Source: Salminus brasiliensis
Lineage: Eukaryota; Chordata; Actinopteri; Characiformes; Bryconidae
NCBI RefSeq assembly: GCF_030463535.1
Contig: NC_132879.1
Location: 31,232,133-31,296,132 of the forward strand
Length of the DNA: 64,000 nucleotides
Reading direction: 5' to 3'
Shown here: in pieces, positions 32,291-44,127 of the stretch
How positions within the stretch are numbered: the stretch's first letter is position 1
Layout of the letters: the number at the start of each line of letters is the position of its first letter
Notes under the pieces: generated by a model
What the model was told of the DNA's origin: nothing
The model's database searches: none
Seen by the model: only the letters and a program-made list of their open reading frames with translations
Program-made: the position numbers and the translations under genes

Positions 32291-33080
32291 AGAAGTTTGG
32301 CGTTGTGAGCAGGATTATCGTCTTCTACCAAGAATAGGAATTAGAAATTGTTATAGGGCAGGGGAAAGGGGGAACAAAAACAGAACAAAGCTGTAAGCAG
32401 AGATGGATGCTGGAGAATCAGGTGTGTCCCAGGGCGAGAGCAGCCGGCAAAGTGGGAGATTGTCGCTGCAGGAGTTGAAAGAACAGATGGAGGACTTGCA
32501 AAGAAGGCTGTCAGAAGTGTTGGTGGCAAGAGAGACACCTGAAAGAGGCAACTGAAAACAAGCTTTGGCATGGAGAGGTACTAAGGGCATGTAGAGGAGG
32601 GGGAGAAAGAATAGTAGTGTATACTAAGGAAAGGAACTTTTCTGGAAGTTCTTCTTTTTCTGTCAGTGACTTTTTAGAAGATATTGAGTTTGTTGTGGCC
32701 TCCAGGGTTTTCAGTGCTTCAGAAGAAGCTGACTTCATTTATGAACATTTGGAGGGCAATGCTAAATATGAGGACGACACCTGGATACTACTTTTGCAGC
32801 TTTGAGGAAGGAGGCAATGTTCTGGGCTGAAGAAGAGGGGTTGGTTGGGAGCTAAGTGTTTCATCCCCTAATTATGATTCTTTTTTTAGTATGTGATGCT
32901 GTAGTTGTGAAGCAGAAAAGAGAGGGGGGGGGGTCAACATTAGGGGAGTTGGAGAAAACTCTGGCTTTACAACAGGAGCAGTTGAAACAGATTGAGTTAC
33001 AGTTGCAGAGTTACAGAGGCAGCAGGCATAGCCCCAGGTTTACAAGCGTAAGGAGCTCCATCCTGCTTATAATTCCCAAG
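32291..33080 (+). mobile_element. Ty3/gypsy gag remnant with a possible primer-binding site
   Basis: 'tttggcgttgtgagcaggat' at about 32299 resembles the TGGCG-type primer-binding region of fish gypsy elements. The gag start codon is at 32403 (MDAGESGVSQG, then LQELKEQMEDLQRRLSEV, a coiled coil). After two stops the frame continues with SVSDFLEDIEFVVASRVFSA and FIYEHLEGNAKYE (32655-32770), which matches the gypsy gag pattern ending in LEG.A. A Gln-rich coiled coil follows at about 32945-33020. It is decayed, and no pol follows. Confidence 0.65.
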
Positions 33081-33229
33081 GTAGGCCCATATGTTTCCAT
33101 TGTTAAAGATCTGGCCATATTGTACAACATTGTTCAGCTCAAGTCACTAGTAATAGACAAGTAATGGAGGGGGAGGACCCACACATTGTGCACACATTGT
33201 GGGGAGTCAAGTGGCAGGACGCTGCGGGC

Positions 33230-33835
33230 GGTATAAATGTCCATGATGGATGGGATGGTGTTATTATTATACCATACCATGGAGAAATCAGGGACACATC
33301 TTGAGCAGAAGAGTTCTCCACAAAAAAAATGGCCAAAAAGATCATATTGTGGTCAGCAGTGAAAGAAGTGAAGCCACTCAACTGCCTTCAGTTTCAGAAA
33401 TCTTGAGCAAAAAGATTTAAAGTATGTTCAGAGCAGATCTGAACCTTTTCTAAAACACAATCGTTAGTGAAAAAGACAAGGAGACGGAGAGCCGGGGTGA
33501 CATTTCATTGTTACACTTGTTGTAAAGACTCAGAACGCAGACGTAAACATTTCCAAAGAACTAACAAATCAGAAACTGCTATTTCCGATGAGCCTTTAAA
33601 TAGGCTGGGATATGACTTTTCTTCACGATCAAGGTGAGGAGGAAATATCTGTTATTTTGTCCTCCTGGGAGCGTAGACTATTTTAATAAAATACATACAA
33701 CTAACTAAACCTATCAGATTTTCATTTCATGCACGAGAACAACAAATACAACATTTTAAACAATCGTCATGTCCTTCAATAATGAGACGTTCACCCTCTA
33801 CTGCGCATGCGAGGTGCTGTGCAGACTGACAGCTG
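33230..33835 (+). repeat. LTR-like family, long single copy
   Basis: This is a diverged relative of the 788-bp unit, in the same order: 'ctccacaaaaaaaatggcc', the 'gcctttaaataggctgg' TATA-like box (33591), a 'cacgatcaaggtgagga' block, AATAAA (33684) and the 'actgcgcatgcgaggtgctg' block (33801). Identity to the array is moderate by eye. It follows the gypsy gag remnant, so the family may be that element's LTR. Confidence 0.65.
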
Positions 33836-34430
33836 GTGATTGTGACTCTCTGTGCTTCATCTCTTGTTTGCATTTATGGTAACTTTCTTAATTTCTTTTC
33901 TTACTTTGTTCTCTTTAAGACCATTTAACATTTTTAAAAAGTTCTAATAACATGACTGATAGTACTTAAGACACATTAAGTGTTGTCTTTAAGGGTAGTG
34001 AAGACATGTGGTGTTTGCAATACTGTGATTAACGCTTTGTGTTACACACAGAACACATCGTAAATAAATGAGAGGATAAGAAATAATTTTGCGTGACTTT
34101 TGTGTAATTTTGCCGAGTTGTGTTCAGGTGGACTGAATAAACTGTGACCCGAAACTAACGTTAACGTCTTTAATGCACAGTATTGTGAAGCTGCGTCTAA
34201 AACAGCTTAACTTAACACAGAGAGTTAGCAGTGTTCAGAAACAAATTACTCTCTTTTACTCTCTACATATTGCACAACATCACAACAGCCATTAACCCGT
34301 AACTAAACATAAAATACTCATGTTTAACCTGTTGATGAACATAAATGAATTTAGTTTGGTTATATCATGCTCTGTTTGGGTATTGCTGTTTCGTTTGAGC
34401 ATCATATAGCTTATATTAGTATTAGACAGC
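33836..34430. other. No gene seen
   Basis: AT-rich spacer with no exon or repeat I recognise, between the LTR-like repeat and the truncated L2 element. Confidence 0.45.
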
Positions 34431-35210
34431 CTATATGCATCTTAGGAACATTGCCAAACTAAGAAACTCCTTATCTCTACAGGATGCAGAAAAGCTAGTA
34501 CACGCTTTTATTACCTCAAGGCTAGATTACTGTAACGCACTACTGTCAGGTTGTTCCAGCAGGAACCTCAATAAACTTCAGCTGGTGCGAAATGCTGCAG
34601 CCAGGGTCCTTACTAAAACTAGAAGATTTGACCATAACAGTCCAGTTCTATCAGCACTTCATTGGCTCCCAGTTAAATTCCGTATTGAATACAAAATTCT
34701 TCTATTAACATATAAGGCCCTACATGGCCTCGCTCCTGAGTACCTGCAGGATCTTACTGTATACTACGAACCATCAAGACTACTTAGATCTCAGGGTGCT
34801 GGCCTCTTACTCGTTCCCAAAATTCAGAAAACCTCAGCAGGGGGAAGAGCCTTTTCTTATAAAGCCCCCCAACTCTGGAATAACCTTCCAGATAATGTTC
34901 GGGACTCAGACACAGTCTCAATCTTTAAATCCCAGCTGAAAACTCATCTGTTTAGTTTAGCTTTTGGTCATTAATGTTAATAATTAGTGTTAGATAAAGG
35001 CTGCAGGTTCAGGGGTTCAGTACACTGAGATGCTGGAGCTGTCGTCTCGCTGCTTGCACGCGATCACTCAGGTTTATGGACGATGGAGCGGATGGTGGGT
35101 GGCGGTATAGCTGTATTGCTGATTCGTGACTTAGAGGGTGCACTGCGTAGGGAGAAATGAGTGATTTAGGACAAGACATCATGTCCATCATGTCAAATAG
35201 AGATTCAGCG
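34431..35210 (+). mobile_element. L2-type LINE, 3' end with intact C-terminal frame
   Basis: The frame 34435-34974 gives 179 residues: HLRNIAKLRNSLS, ITSRLDYCNALLSG, LQLVRNAAARVLTKT, LHWLPVKFRIEYKILLLTYK, GLAPEYLQDL, PQLWNNLPDNVRD and FKSQLKTHLFSLAF. This is the conserved region after the reverse transcriptase in fish L2 elements. It is open with a stop at 34972. A 3' UTR with 'gttcaggggttcagtacact' follows. The element is truncated at about 34431, before the reverse transcriptase. Confidence 0.85.
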
Positions 35211-35940
35211 AGGAGATTATACTTCAGGTGTGTTTCTGGACACAGCTCAGGTGTTCATCGGTTGTTTTGGATCTGTTGAGCACACGCAGTTAAAATGTCC
35301 AGTAAAACAACGGGAGGGTCGATGACTGAACAATTTCAGACAGATCCAGTTCGGTGTGAAAGAGAAACTTTCGCTTCGTGAAAGTTTTCATGTGTTTTAA
35401 ATCATGTTTTAACCTGAGCGTTAACTGTTTGTACCAAAAATCGCTAAAAATCCAAGTCATTGAAACTCATAAAGCCTAGTTTTAAATACCCAGGCTATTG
35501 TTATAAAACTGGGGGGCGAATACACGAACTCAGTGGATTTATGTCTGTACTAAAACTTGTGTTGCTGGGAAATACAGTTTTGCCCTGGCACTTTATAAAT
35601 ATATTCTTAATCAGGACACATAAATGTCCACTGTTTTTCTGTATTCGCCTTGTATAAAACATGGTGCAACATATTTTTCTTCATGAAGCCACTTTTCTTA
35701 AAGATTTGTCCTAGCAACACTGGGAAAGTATAGAATATCTAATAAATATCTGGTAATATTTATAGTTAATTTTAATAAGCTTTTAAATTGTTGTAAACAC
35801 ACTTTATGTCTTAAACTAGTTTATCATTTTCAATTCAGATATATCATAAATATATATATTTTTTGAGTTTCGTTCGCTGAGATTCATGGGAGCAGCCTCG
35901 TCCTAACACAGGGTCAGCTGACGATCCCGGAGCTGCGTGA
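35211..35940. other. Upstream region of VWA5A copy 1, no element recognised
   Basis: AT-rich with no coding exon seen. It may hold distal regulatory sequence, but nothing specific can be named. Confidence 0.4.
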
Positions 35941-35944
35941 GGAA

Positions 35945-36110
35945 CCGAGGGGGCGGTGTTTCCCAGTCCTGGGCGAGCTCTTACTGTAAATCCCTCCGTA
36001 TGACCCCACTTCACAATAAAAGGAGCTGCTGTGCAGTAAACTGTTAGTCATATAAAGCTGAACAGGGCTTTAAAGAAACTGCTGTGCTGCTGCCAGCTGT
36101 ACATTCACAG
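35945..36110 (+). promoter_or_regulatory. vwa5a: Promoter and non-coding first exon of VWA5A copy 1
   Basis: A GC box (GGGGGCGG, about 35949-35956) and a TATA-like AATAAAAGG (36014-36022) precede a first exon that ends at 36110 before GTAGGG. The phrase 'aggagctgctgtgcagtaaa' just after the TATA-like box recurs in related form at the copy 2 promoter, as does the GC box, so these are probably the shared core elements. The exact start site is not visible. Confidence 0.6.
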
Positions 36111-36355
36111 GTAGGGACGAGTCTCTTTCTCTTTCAGTTTCCTCAGGACTGACTAACGCTGCAGCGCCTCTCGACAGCCCTAAACTCAGATAACGGTGCT
36201 GCATTGTGTGTGTTTTCGGGTTTTACACATTTTCTGTTCACTGAACAGACTTGCTCAGCTCATTAACTGAAAGAGCAGGTGAGCTTCTCTCTCGTAAACA
36301 GTGTTTGTGTTACAGGACCGTTCAGATCACGCCCACTCTCCTGTCAGTGAAGAAG

Positions 36356-39300
36356 ATGGTGAACTGTGGCTTGTTGACCGTCAAAAATGAACCAGGTACT
36401 TTAAACACAGAGGCTCTCTCTGCTGTATCAGACAGTTGGGGATAATACGTTTCAGTGGGGGTTGAAAAGTAACGTTAATCTTGAAATCTCAGCTCTGGAA
36501 TTCTGCTGCAGAGACGGCAGTTCGCCTGTAGATGGCACTGAGGAGGCAGGTTTCACCTTCAGTCTAGGTAGTCCATTGTGGGTTTTGAGGTGTGTTTAGA
36601 AAATAAAAATATTGCTGTACAATCCTTTTTTCGTCATCAGGTCTTTTACATGTTTTGAGAGTTTAATCTATTACTTCCTCTACGTGTGAAATGTACCCCA
36701 GTGCCACTGGCTGCAACACAAGCCCAGTGCATGATCAATCCACCTCCTGTGCTTAACAGTTAAAGATGTGTTCTTTTAATGAAATTCTGGTTTGTTAGTT
36801 TTTTCCTAAAAAAAATAAACTTTAATCTAGTGGAATGTCTTCCCTGGACAGTAGAGACAGTTATGCCAGCAAAAGCAGGAGACTTTAACTTGACCTCCAC
36901 CTTGAGCTCACCATTCCTGTTTACTGCAGTTTCGTAATTACAGTACAGACTGTAGATTATAACTTGGCTGTTCCAGAAGGGTTCATTTTTAATGCACATT
37001 GTTCTTGTTCAGCACTTGCCTGATGATGGACTCGTATACATAGACATTAGTCAATGCAAGAGAGGCCTGTAGGTCCCTAGATGGAACCCTGGGGTTGTTT
37101 GTGACTTCTCATAATATTATTTACTACAACAGTGATGGAGTGATTTTAGCTTTAGATGACTCTTTGGGAGAGCAACAGTGGTGCTGAATTTACTTTTTGT
37201 TTGTATCTCATCTGCCTTACAGTACAGTAATGGTGTCTAAATCCTGTAGAAAGTATTTTCTTTTCCAGTCTGATGAGCTTCAGTAAGAGTTCCTCGAGAA
37301 TGCCCTTTGGTCGAGCCATGGTATATTTCCATCAATCTGTGTTGTTAAGACCAGACTGGTAGTGAAGAAGTTTATGCTCTTGAAATATGGACGGGTCTGC
37401 TAAACTGACACCTGATTGCCATCCTCTTGTCTGAAACAGATTACTTTAATTAGACCTTTAAATTTACTCATACTCCTAGACATCCACACAGTGTTCAGAC
37501 AATATTAAATGGTGAATAATTTAGATTTATGTACAAATGTAAAAACATTTTTGCATTATTTGTTTAATTATCTGATTATATTTCAAATGTCAAATTAATG
37601 CAGAATTGTATAAAATTGTAAAAGGTTAATAAACTGTAGTGATACTGTATTACTGTTTATTTGTTTCTGTTGTTTTGTTGTTGTATTTTACCAAACATTA
37701 CATTATTCTCAGAGCATTGGTTATCAATATCTATGAGCTTATCATCATGCAGACATTTTATTGATTATTATTACAGCAGTACAGAGAAAGTACATTATGA
37801 GGCATTTATAGTTTTAAGAATCTGGCTCATTGTCTTTAAGAAGGAGTTGTGAAGGATGATTTAGTATTTAACTAGAGCAGGTGTGACATTGTCATGATCT
37901 GATTCAGTTTCAAACTGAAACTACTGGAGTATGAATGGATTATTATGTTTCCTGCTCAGTTCCTCTGAAGAGCATAGAGGTGGATCTGCAGGTCCAGGGC
38001 CATGTAGCGACCGTGAGCTCCACCCTGCAGTATGCAAATGAGGAAAACAGCCCCCTGGAGGCCCTGTTTGTCTTCCCCATTCCTGCAGAAGCTGCTCTCT
38101 GTCACTTCAGTGCCAAGATTGCAGATCAGGAGATAGTAGGGAAGCTGCAGGAGAAAGATGAGGTGAGTAAGAGATACAACCTAACAAGACACTTGAAAAA
38201 AACATGGCATGTCTTGTATTGTTTTATTTAATTACAAGACATTAGGATTTCTTACCAAAGCAATACAGGTGTTACTCAGATTCATTTTGCCCTCTCCCCA
38301 AAAAACTACAGTCCCCTTACACACTTTGTCAGTGCCTTAAGTACATCACTCACTGAATAGGGCAGAACGTTTTGCAGTTGAGTAAAGGTCAGGTCGCCAC
38401 CGGATAATAATAAAAAACAAAACAGGAATAAAGACAACAATAAAACTAAACTGAATTAAGAAAAATGAAATGGTTCATGTCAAGCCATACAATATGAAAA
38501 TGTGAGTGAGAATGATAAAGGCCATGCAGGTAAACAGAGTCGTGAATCAATCAGAGGGCCCAGAGCAGGACAGCGGGCAGGAGGGTAGTGGAGAGCCAGG
38601 TCAGGCAGAACCAGGAGGGAACAGTTGGATTCAGGCATCTCAATACTTAAGAAAGAAACAGAAAAAAATAGAAAGGAAGGAAAACATTAGGGGAAATGTC
38701 ATGTGGGGTGGGGGGAATATAGCGTGATAAGATCAGATAAATGGACTTGTATCAGCAGCAAGCAGGGGTCAGCTCAGCACATAGGGGAGAGAAAAGAAGG
38801 AAGTAGATTAGGGAGACTGCAGAACTGACCAGAAACTTGTGAACAGAGAGCAGTACAGACCAAACCTGTTAGTGTTCATACAAGCTATTTCAGCAAGGGT
38901 AACAGTACAGTGCATTGATGGATTATCCAAAAGCTTGATCAAACAGGTAGGTTTTTAATCTAGATTTAAACACAGAGAGTGTGTCAGAGTCCCAAAAACC
39001 AATAGGAAGATTCTTCCTTTTGGTCTTATCTGATAGACTGCAGCAATATAAACCGAGCAGAACTCCCAAATTGTTAGGGACTACTTAGTTATTCCTGCCA
39101 AAAGCAAGCTAATATTCTGCTCCTAAACAGAACCAGTTGAGCACACAGCATTAGAAGAGCCTAGACACTATTTTAAATCCGGTCTTTACCATTTTAAATC
39201 TCTCTTATTTAAACAGACTTTCAGCTCCATTTAAAACTCTGTTCTTTTAACTGCACTACATTTTGCTTTATTATTTTAATTGTGTTTAATATTTTCTATT

Positions 39301-42300
39301 TATCCTCTTTTGTACTTTTGTACAGTTGTAAAATGTAAAAGCATGTAAATGACCTCTGTGTGTGTGAAATGTATGTCCTTTTCACTCCAGCTGGTGTTTA
39401 ATTAACACCTGGATTTGCTGGCTGCTTTCAAAAGCTGATTGTGTAAATTCACAGTCACTTGTAATGCATGGGAAAGAAATGACTTTCCACTTTGACACAC
39501 CTCTGAAGCTACCTTCGGAAGATACCTGGTGCAATATTTGAACATTGCCCAGGGTTTTCTGATGTCAGGTAAGGTAGCAGTGGTTGGCTAATAGTCTGTT
39601 AGGATATATACTAGCAACTATTAGACCCCATTGCTAAAAAACCCTTATGTAGGGGTGGCCAAAGTGGATAGTGACCAGTCAAACTACTTCCTGTGGTGAA
39701 AGAATGAGGTAACACCACTGAACCATTCAAGTAAGTTAGCTCCTGGCGAGCAAGTTGCAGTCTTGGGCTGTGGAAAGTTAAGTTAGGCTTTTTCAGGACT
39801 GCATAAAAGAGGTGTATCCCATAGTAAGATACAACAACATATGCTAAAAAGAGAACAGTGCACACACAACCACTTGCCCTCTCAGAGTGTTGTGACGTTC
39901 TCATCTCTCTGTGAGACAGTGAAATGAACCTGTAAAGCTTCAGGTTGATGTGCTCTGTCTGTTTTCCAGGCGAAGGAGGAGTATGATGATGCGATCGCTT
40001 CAGGCGATCAGGCCTTTCTGCTGGAGGAGAGTGAAGAGAGTGAGGATGTGTTCAAGCTGAGTGTGGGGAGTCTGCCTGCAGGCCAGAGTGCTGCTGTCAC
40101 CTTCATCTACGTCACTGATCTTTCTGTGCAGGCTGACCACTCCCTGCGCTTCTGCCTGCCTGCAGTGCTCAACCCTCGCTACTCACCACCAGGTACCAAA
40201 CCGCCTCAGCTTACTGAACGACACATGCTGCTCCTTTTCATCATTTACCAACACACACCTACGTAAACACAAGACACACCTGACACAGCACTTTTTAGAG
40301 CTTTATTCAGATCTGAAAAAAATATGTAAAGCCGAATAGCATGCTGCTATTGATCTGACCCACTTCTAAAAGTTTAAAATTCTAGTTCAACCAAACCTGC
40401 TGTTTTTAAGATAATAAAATAAGGAAAGAGAAAACTAACATGGAGGTAAATGCAATAGTCTCTTACAAGTGGATAACAGGCCATGAGAAATCCAAGTTTA
40501 AACTTCAAAAATGCAAGCTCTAATCCACACTTCCTGTTGTTGTATATTGTTTATCATACTAGATCATACTAGTTTGTAGTTTATCTTTACTAGATAACTC
40601 ATCTGGAAATGAATCATGCTAAGCAGGCATGAATCTGTTGTCTAAATGCAATATAAACCTTGAACCTTTAATAAAACATGAACCTTTAATCCTGGTTTCT
40701 CTGCTTTTCTCTCAGGTACAGACAGTGGTGTAGTGTCAGAGATAACATCATCAGCAAGTATTCCCTACTCTCTCTCTTTCACTGCCAATGTGAGCTCTCC
40801 CAACCCCATCGCTAAAGTAGAGTCCAAATGTGCCCTTAAGCCTCTGGTGTTCCTCAATGCAGATCATACCATGGCAAAGGTTTGTATGTGTGTTTTAGTG
40901 AATGTGCATGTATGTAAGCAGTGGCACATTTAACATGAATATTTTCAGAAACAGTTTAATGAGAAACTGAATCACCATTGCTTTATTAAATAAAGTGGTT
41001 TGAACTGTTAAAATACATGCATATCATCACTCTCCAGTCCACACAGTCATGTTCAAAGTTCATTTACATATATCCACCTTTTCACCTGCCACAGTTTAGC
41101 CTCAGCACTTGTTCTTTGTATGTTTTTTTAATAAGGCACAGTACAAGACAGCCAGTCAGATCACAGCTCATTCATCTCATATCCAGCTAAAAGAAAGGTG
41201 CAGTTTTAGAAACAGTAATAATGTTTAACTACGGCGTAAGAAAATGAAGTATGAATGTCTCTAAAACATCAAACCACACAAACAGTATAAGTGGGTCTCA
41301 TGAATAGAATAAATCTTTAAAAAAAAAAAAAAAGGATACGGGCCCTTTAATAATAACCAGAATATATTATCATAAGAGCATAATGTGATTTCAGTTGTCA
41401 CCATGATAAATATTGGCTCACTGCCCAGTCAGACAAGCTGGTTTTAAGTGTTTCTGATCATACTTGTGTGTGTTTGTATGTTAAGGTGTGTCTGTGTGCA
41501 GATCATAAGTTTGACAGAGATGTGGAGCTGTATCTATACTATGAGAATGCCCACCAGCCCACTGCTATAGTGGAGGCAGGAGTGTCCACTGCAAAGCCAG
41601 GTAAGCTAAACAGAATATCTTTCACAGTATCAGTTAAACAGAGGTTTAAAGCAACAATATGTAGCAACTGTATGTTAAAACCACAGCTTCACAATCATTG
41701 TAATGGTACACTGAGTTATGTACACTTATTTAATCGTTTGCAAAAGAACTCTGATATTCTGAAGCTGACAAGGAAAGTGGAGTATTCATCTCACAGTTTT
41801 TGCCGTCTGTTGGTTTGTCTGGAAATATTACAAAGCACCCTTTGCAGTTTTTTCTGTTCTGTCTTTTCCCCCTTTGCTTCACTGCTCATTGTATTTTTGT
41901 CTTTTTCAGGAACTCTAATGGGAGACCCTGTGGTCCTGCTGAGTTTGTACCCAGAGTTCCCTGAGGCAGTAATGTCATCTGTGTCATCTTGTGGTGAGTT
42001 TGTGTTTGTGATGGACAGATCCGGCAGTATGGGCTATGCAATGCATAATGGACGTGGTGCACAGCTGCGTATTGAGAGTGCCAGGGTAAGACTTAGCACT
42101 GAACTAATTGTACCTATTTTGCAAAAAGCATTTGAACAGCATTTATTAATAGTGTTTGATGGCTTTAGGACACTCTGCTCCTGCTGCTGAAGAGTCTTCC
42201 TATGGGCTGCTACTTCAATATCTATGGCTTTGGTTCAAACTACGAATCATTCTTCCCGTAAGAGAAATTTCATGTTGTACTGAATTTACTGTACTGTATT

Positions 42301-44088
42301 ACACAGTCTGCGTTCATGAGTTAAACACTTTCAGAAATCTTTTAGGACTGGTTTAGGAGAGACTGAACTCTGGTGTATGTGTTTCCGGACTTCAGAATGA
42401 GTGTGGAATACACTCAGAAGACAATGGAGGAAGCTTTGAAGAGAGTAAAGGAGATTGACGCAAATATGGGCGGCACCGAGATTCTGGAGCCTCTGAAACA
42501 CATTTACAACCAGCAGTGCATCCGTAACCACCCCAGACAGGTAACATGCTCAGATAGCCTTTCATCTGTGGTACACAGGTGTTGGGAAGAGTGCAAGCTT
42601 ATATGCGGCACCAGTATGTACCAATAACCAATAACTAGAGTTTTGGGTCTGCATTTCAGCATAAAAGCTCTGCATTCTGTGAACTTTGCATGCACCTCAG
42701 TGGTACAGAGTGTAGTAAGCTCAAATTGTTAAAAGTTACATGTAACTTAGGGATATAAAGATGTTATGTCTTTTTGTCATTAAGTATCTAAATTAACTAA
42801 CTAGCTGAGCTTATCTCATCCGCCCACATGAAACAATAATAATAATATGTTTGCCCACACAAACATTCACACTTACACAGAATAATGTAAAGATTCAAGC
42901 AAGGCTTTTTAACTTTTCTCTTAAGGGTGAAAATATGATTTAATATATGATTTAAAATCTTCAGTCATAATTTTAAAAACTTACAAATTACTATCTCAAC
43001 AATATCTGTCATATACAAAATAATACTTGTGCATGGCCTTGTCCATTCCGAGCCATTCCTGTGATAAGACCGGTGCTTGCACTTTCATCAAAACTAGGAC
43101 AAGGCCATGCGCAAGTATTATTTTGTATATGACAGATATTGTTGAGATGAAAAACCAAAACCAACACAGCTAGCCAGTTATGTTTATATGAAAATATAAA
43201 CAATACCAACAATATCATAGAAGTCCATGTACATGTATAAACTTCATAAAAGTCCATGTTAAATGTTTCTTTCTGAATGGAATTTATCCCTCATGGATAA
43301 ATGGATCCCAACACAAGTGTATTTTATGTAGTGTTCGGTGTTGGTGACACTTGATAGGCTACATTTCTTATTGTGTTCTATTTATTTGCATTTTAAAAGA
43401 TCAGGTCAATTCTTCAATGGTTTGTGTGACTAGTGATGGGGGTTGTGAATAAGAAAACCTTTTACTTAGCCTAGCAATCCAATAATCATCCTTACATGCA
43501 TACAAATAAATATAGTTTATCATTATGGGACTAAGAGTATTCTAAATAAAAATATTTTGACCAGAAACTACAATTCAATCTCTATTTCTGTCTGGATGTA
43601 AACAGTTGCTTTGGAAGGCTGAGCATGGGTGGGGTACCTCTTTATTAGTGCTTTTTATTCCTTAGTGTTTTGTGTTGAAGTTCTATATTTCATTTTATCT
43701 TTCTCTACAGTTGTTTGTTTTCACTGATGGAGAGGTGGGGAACACCAAAGAAGTTCTTTCCCTTGTGAAAGACAATGCCGAATCCCACAGGCACGTGGAG
43801 TTTAATGATTAAAAATGAATTCATATCTTTTTAATACTTAACAAACTAGAATACACAGTGTATTTCTCTCCATTGTAACTATACTGTCTTTACAGTGTCT
43901 TATAAGTGGATGTAAATAATTAATGTCACAACTCTTCCGTCAACCTTTTTGTTTTAGTGTGCACAATAAACAACAACCTTCTTGGAAGGATTTTTAAACA
44001 CAGCTCATAAAACAATTAGCCCATTTCCTAAAACTGCATTTTATGTGTTATGTACTTTCTTTTACGAACAAAACAAATCTAACTAAAG

Positions 44089-44127
<39 letters not shown>

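Noticed and set aside
43009-43257. 82-codon minus-strand frame with a VWA5A-like motif
   Set aside because: It is the antisense exon 11 copy in intron 9, with no splice sites in the minus direction and a frame that runs into intronic sequence, so it is not a separate gene.
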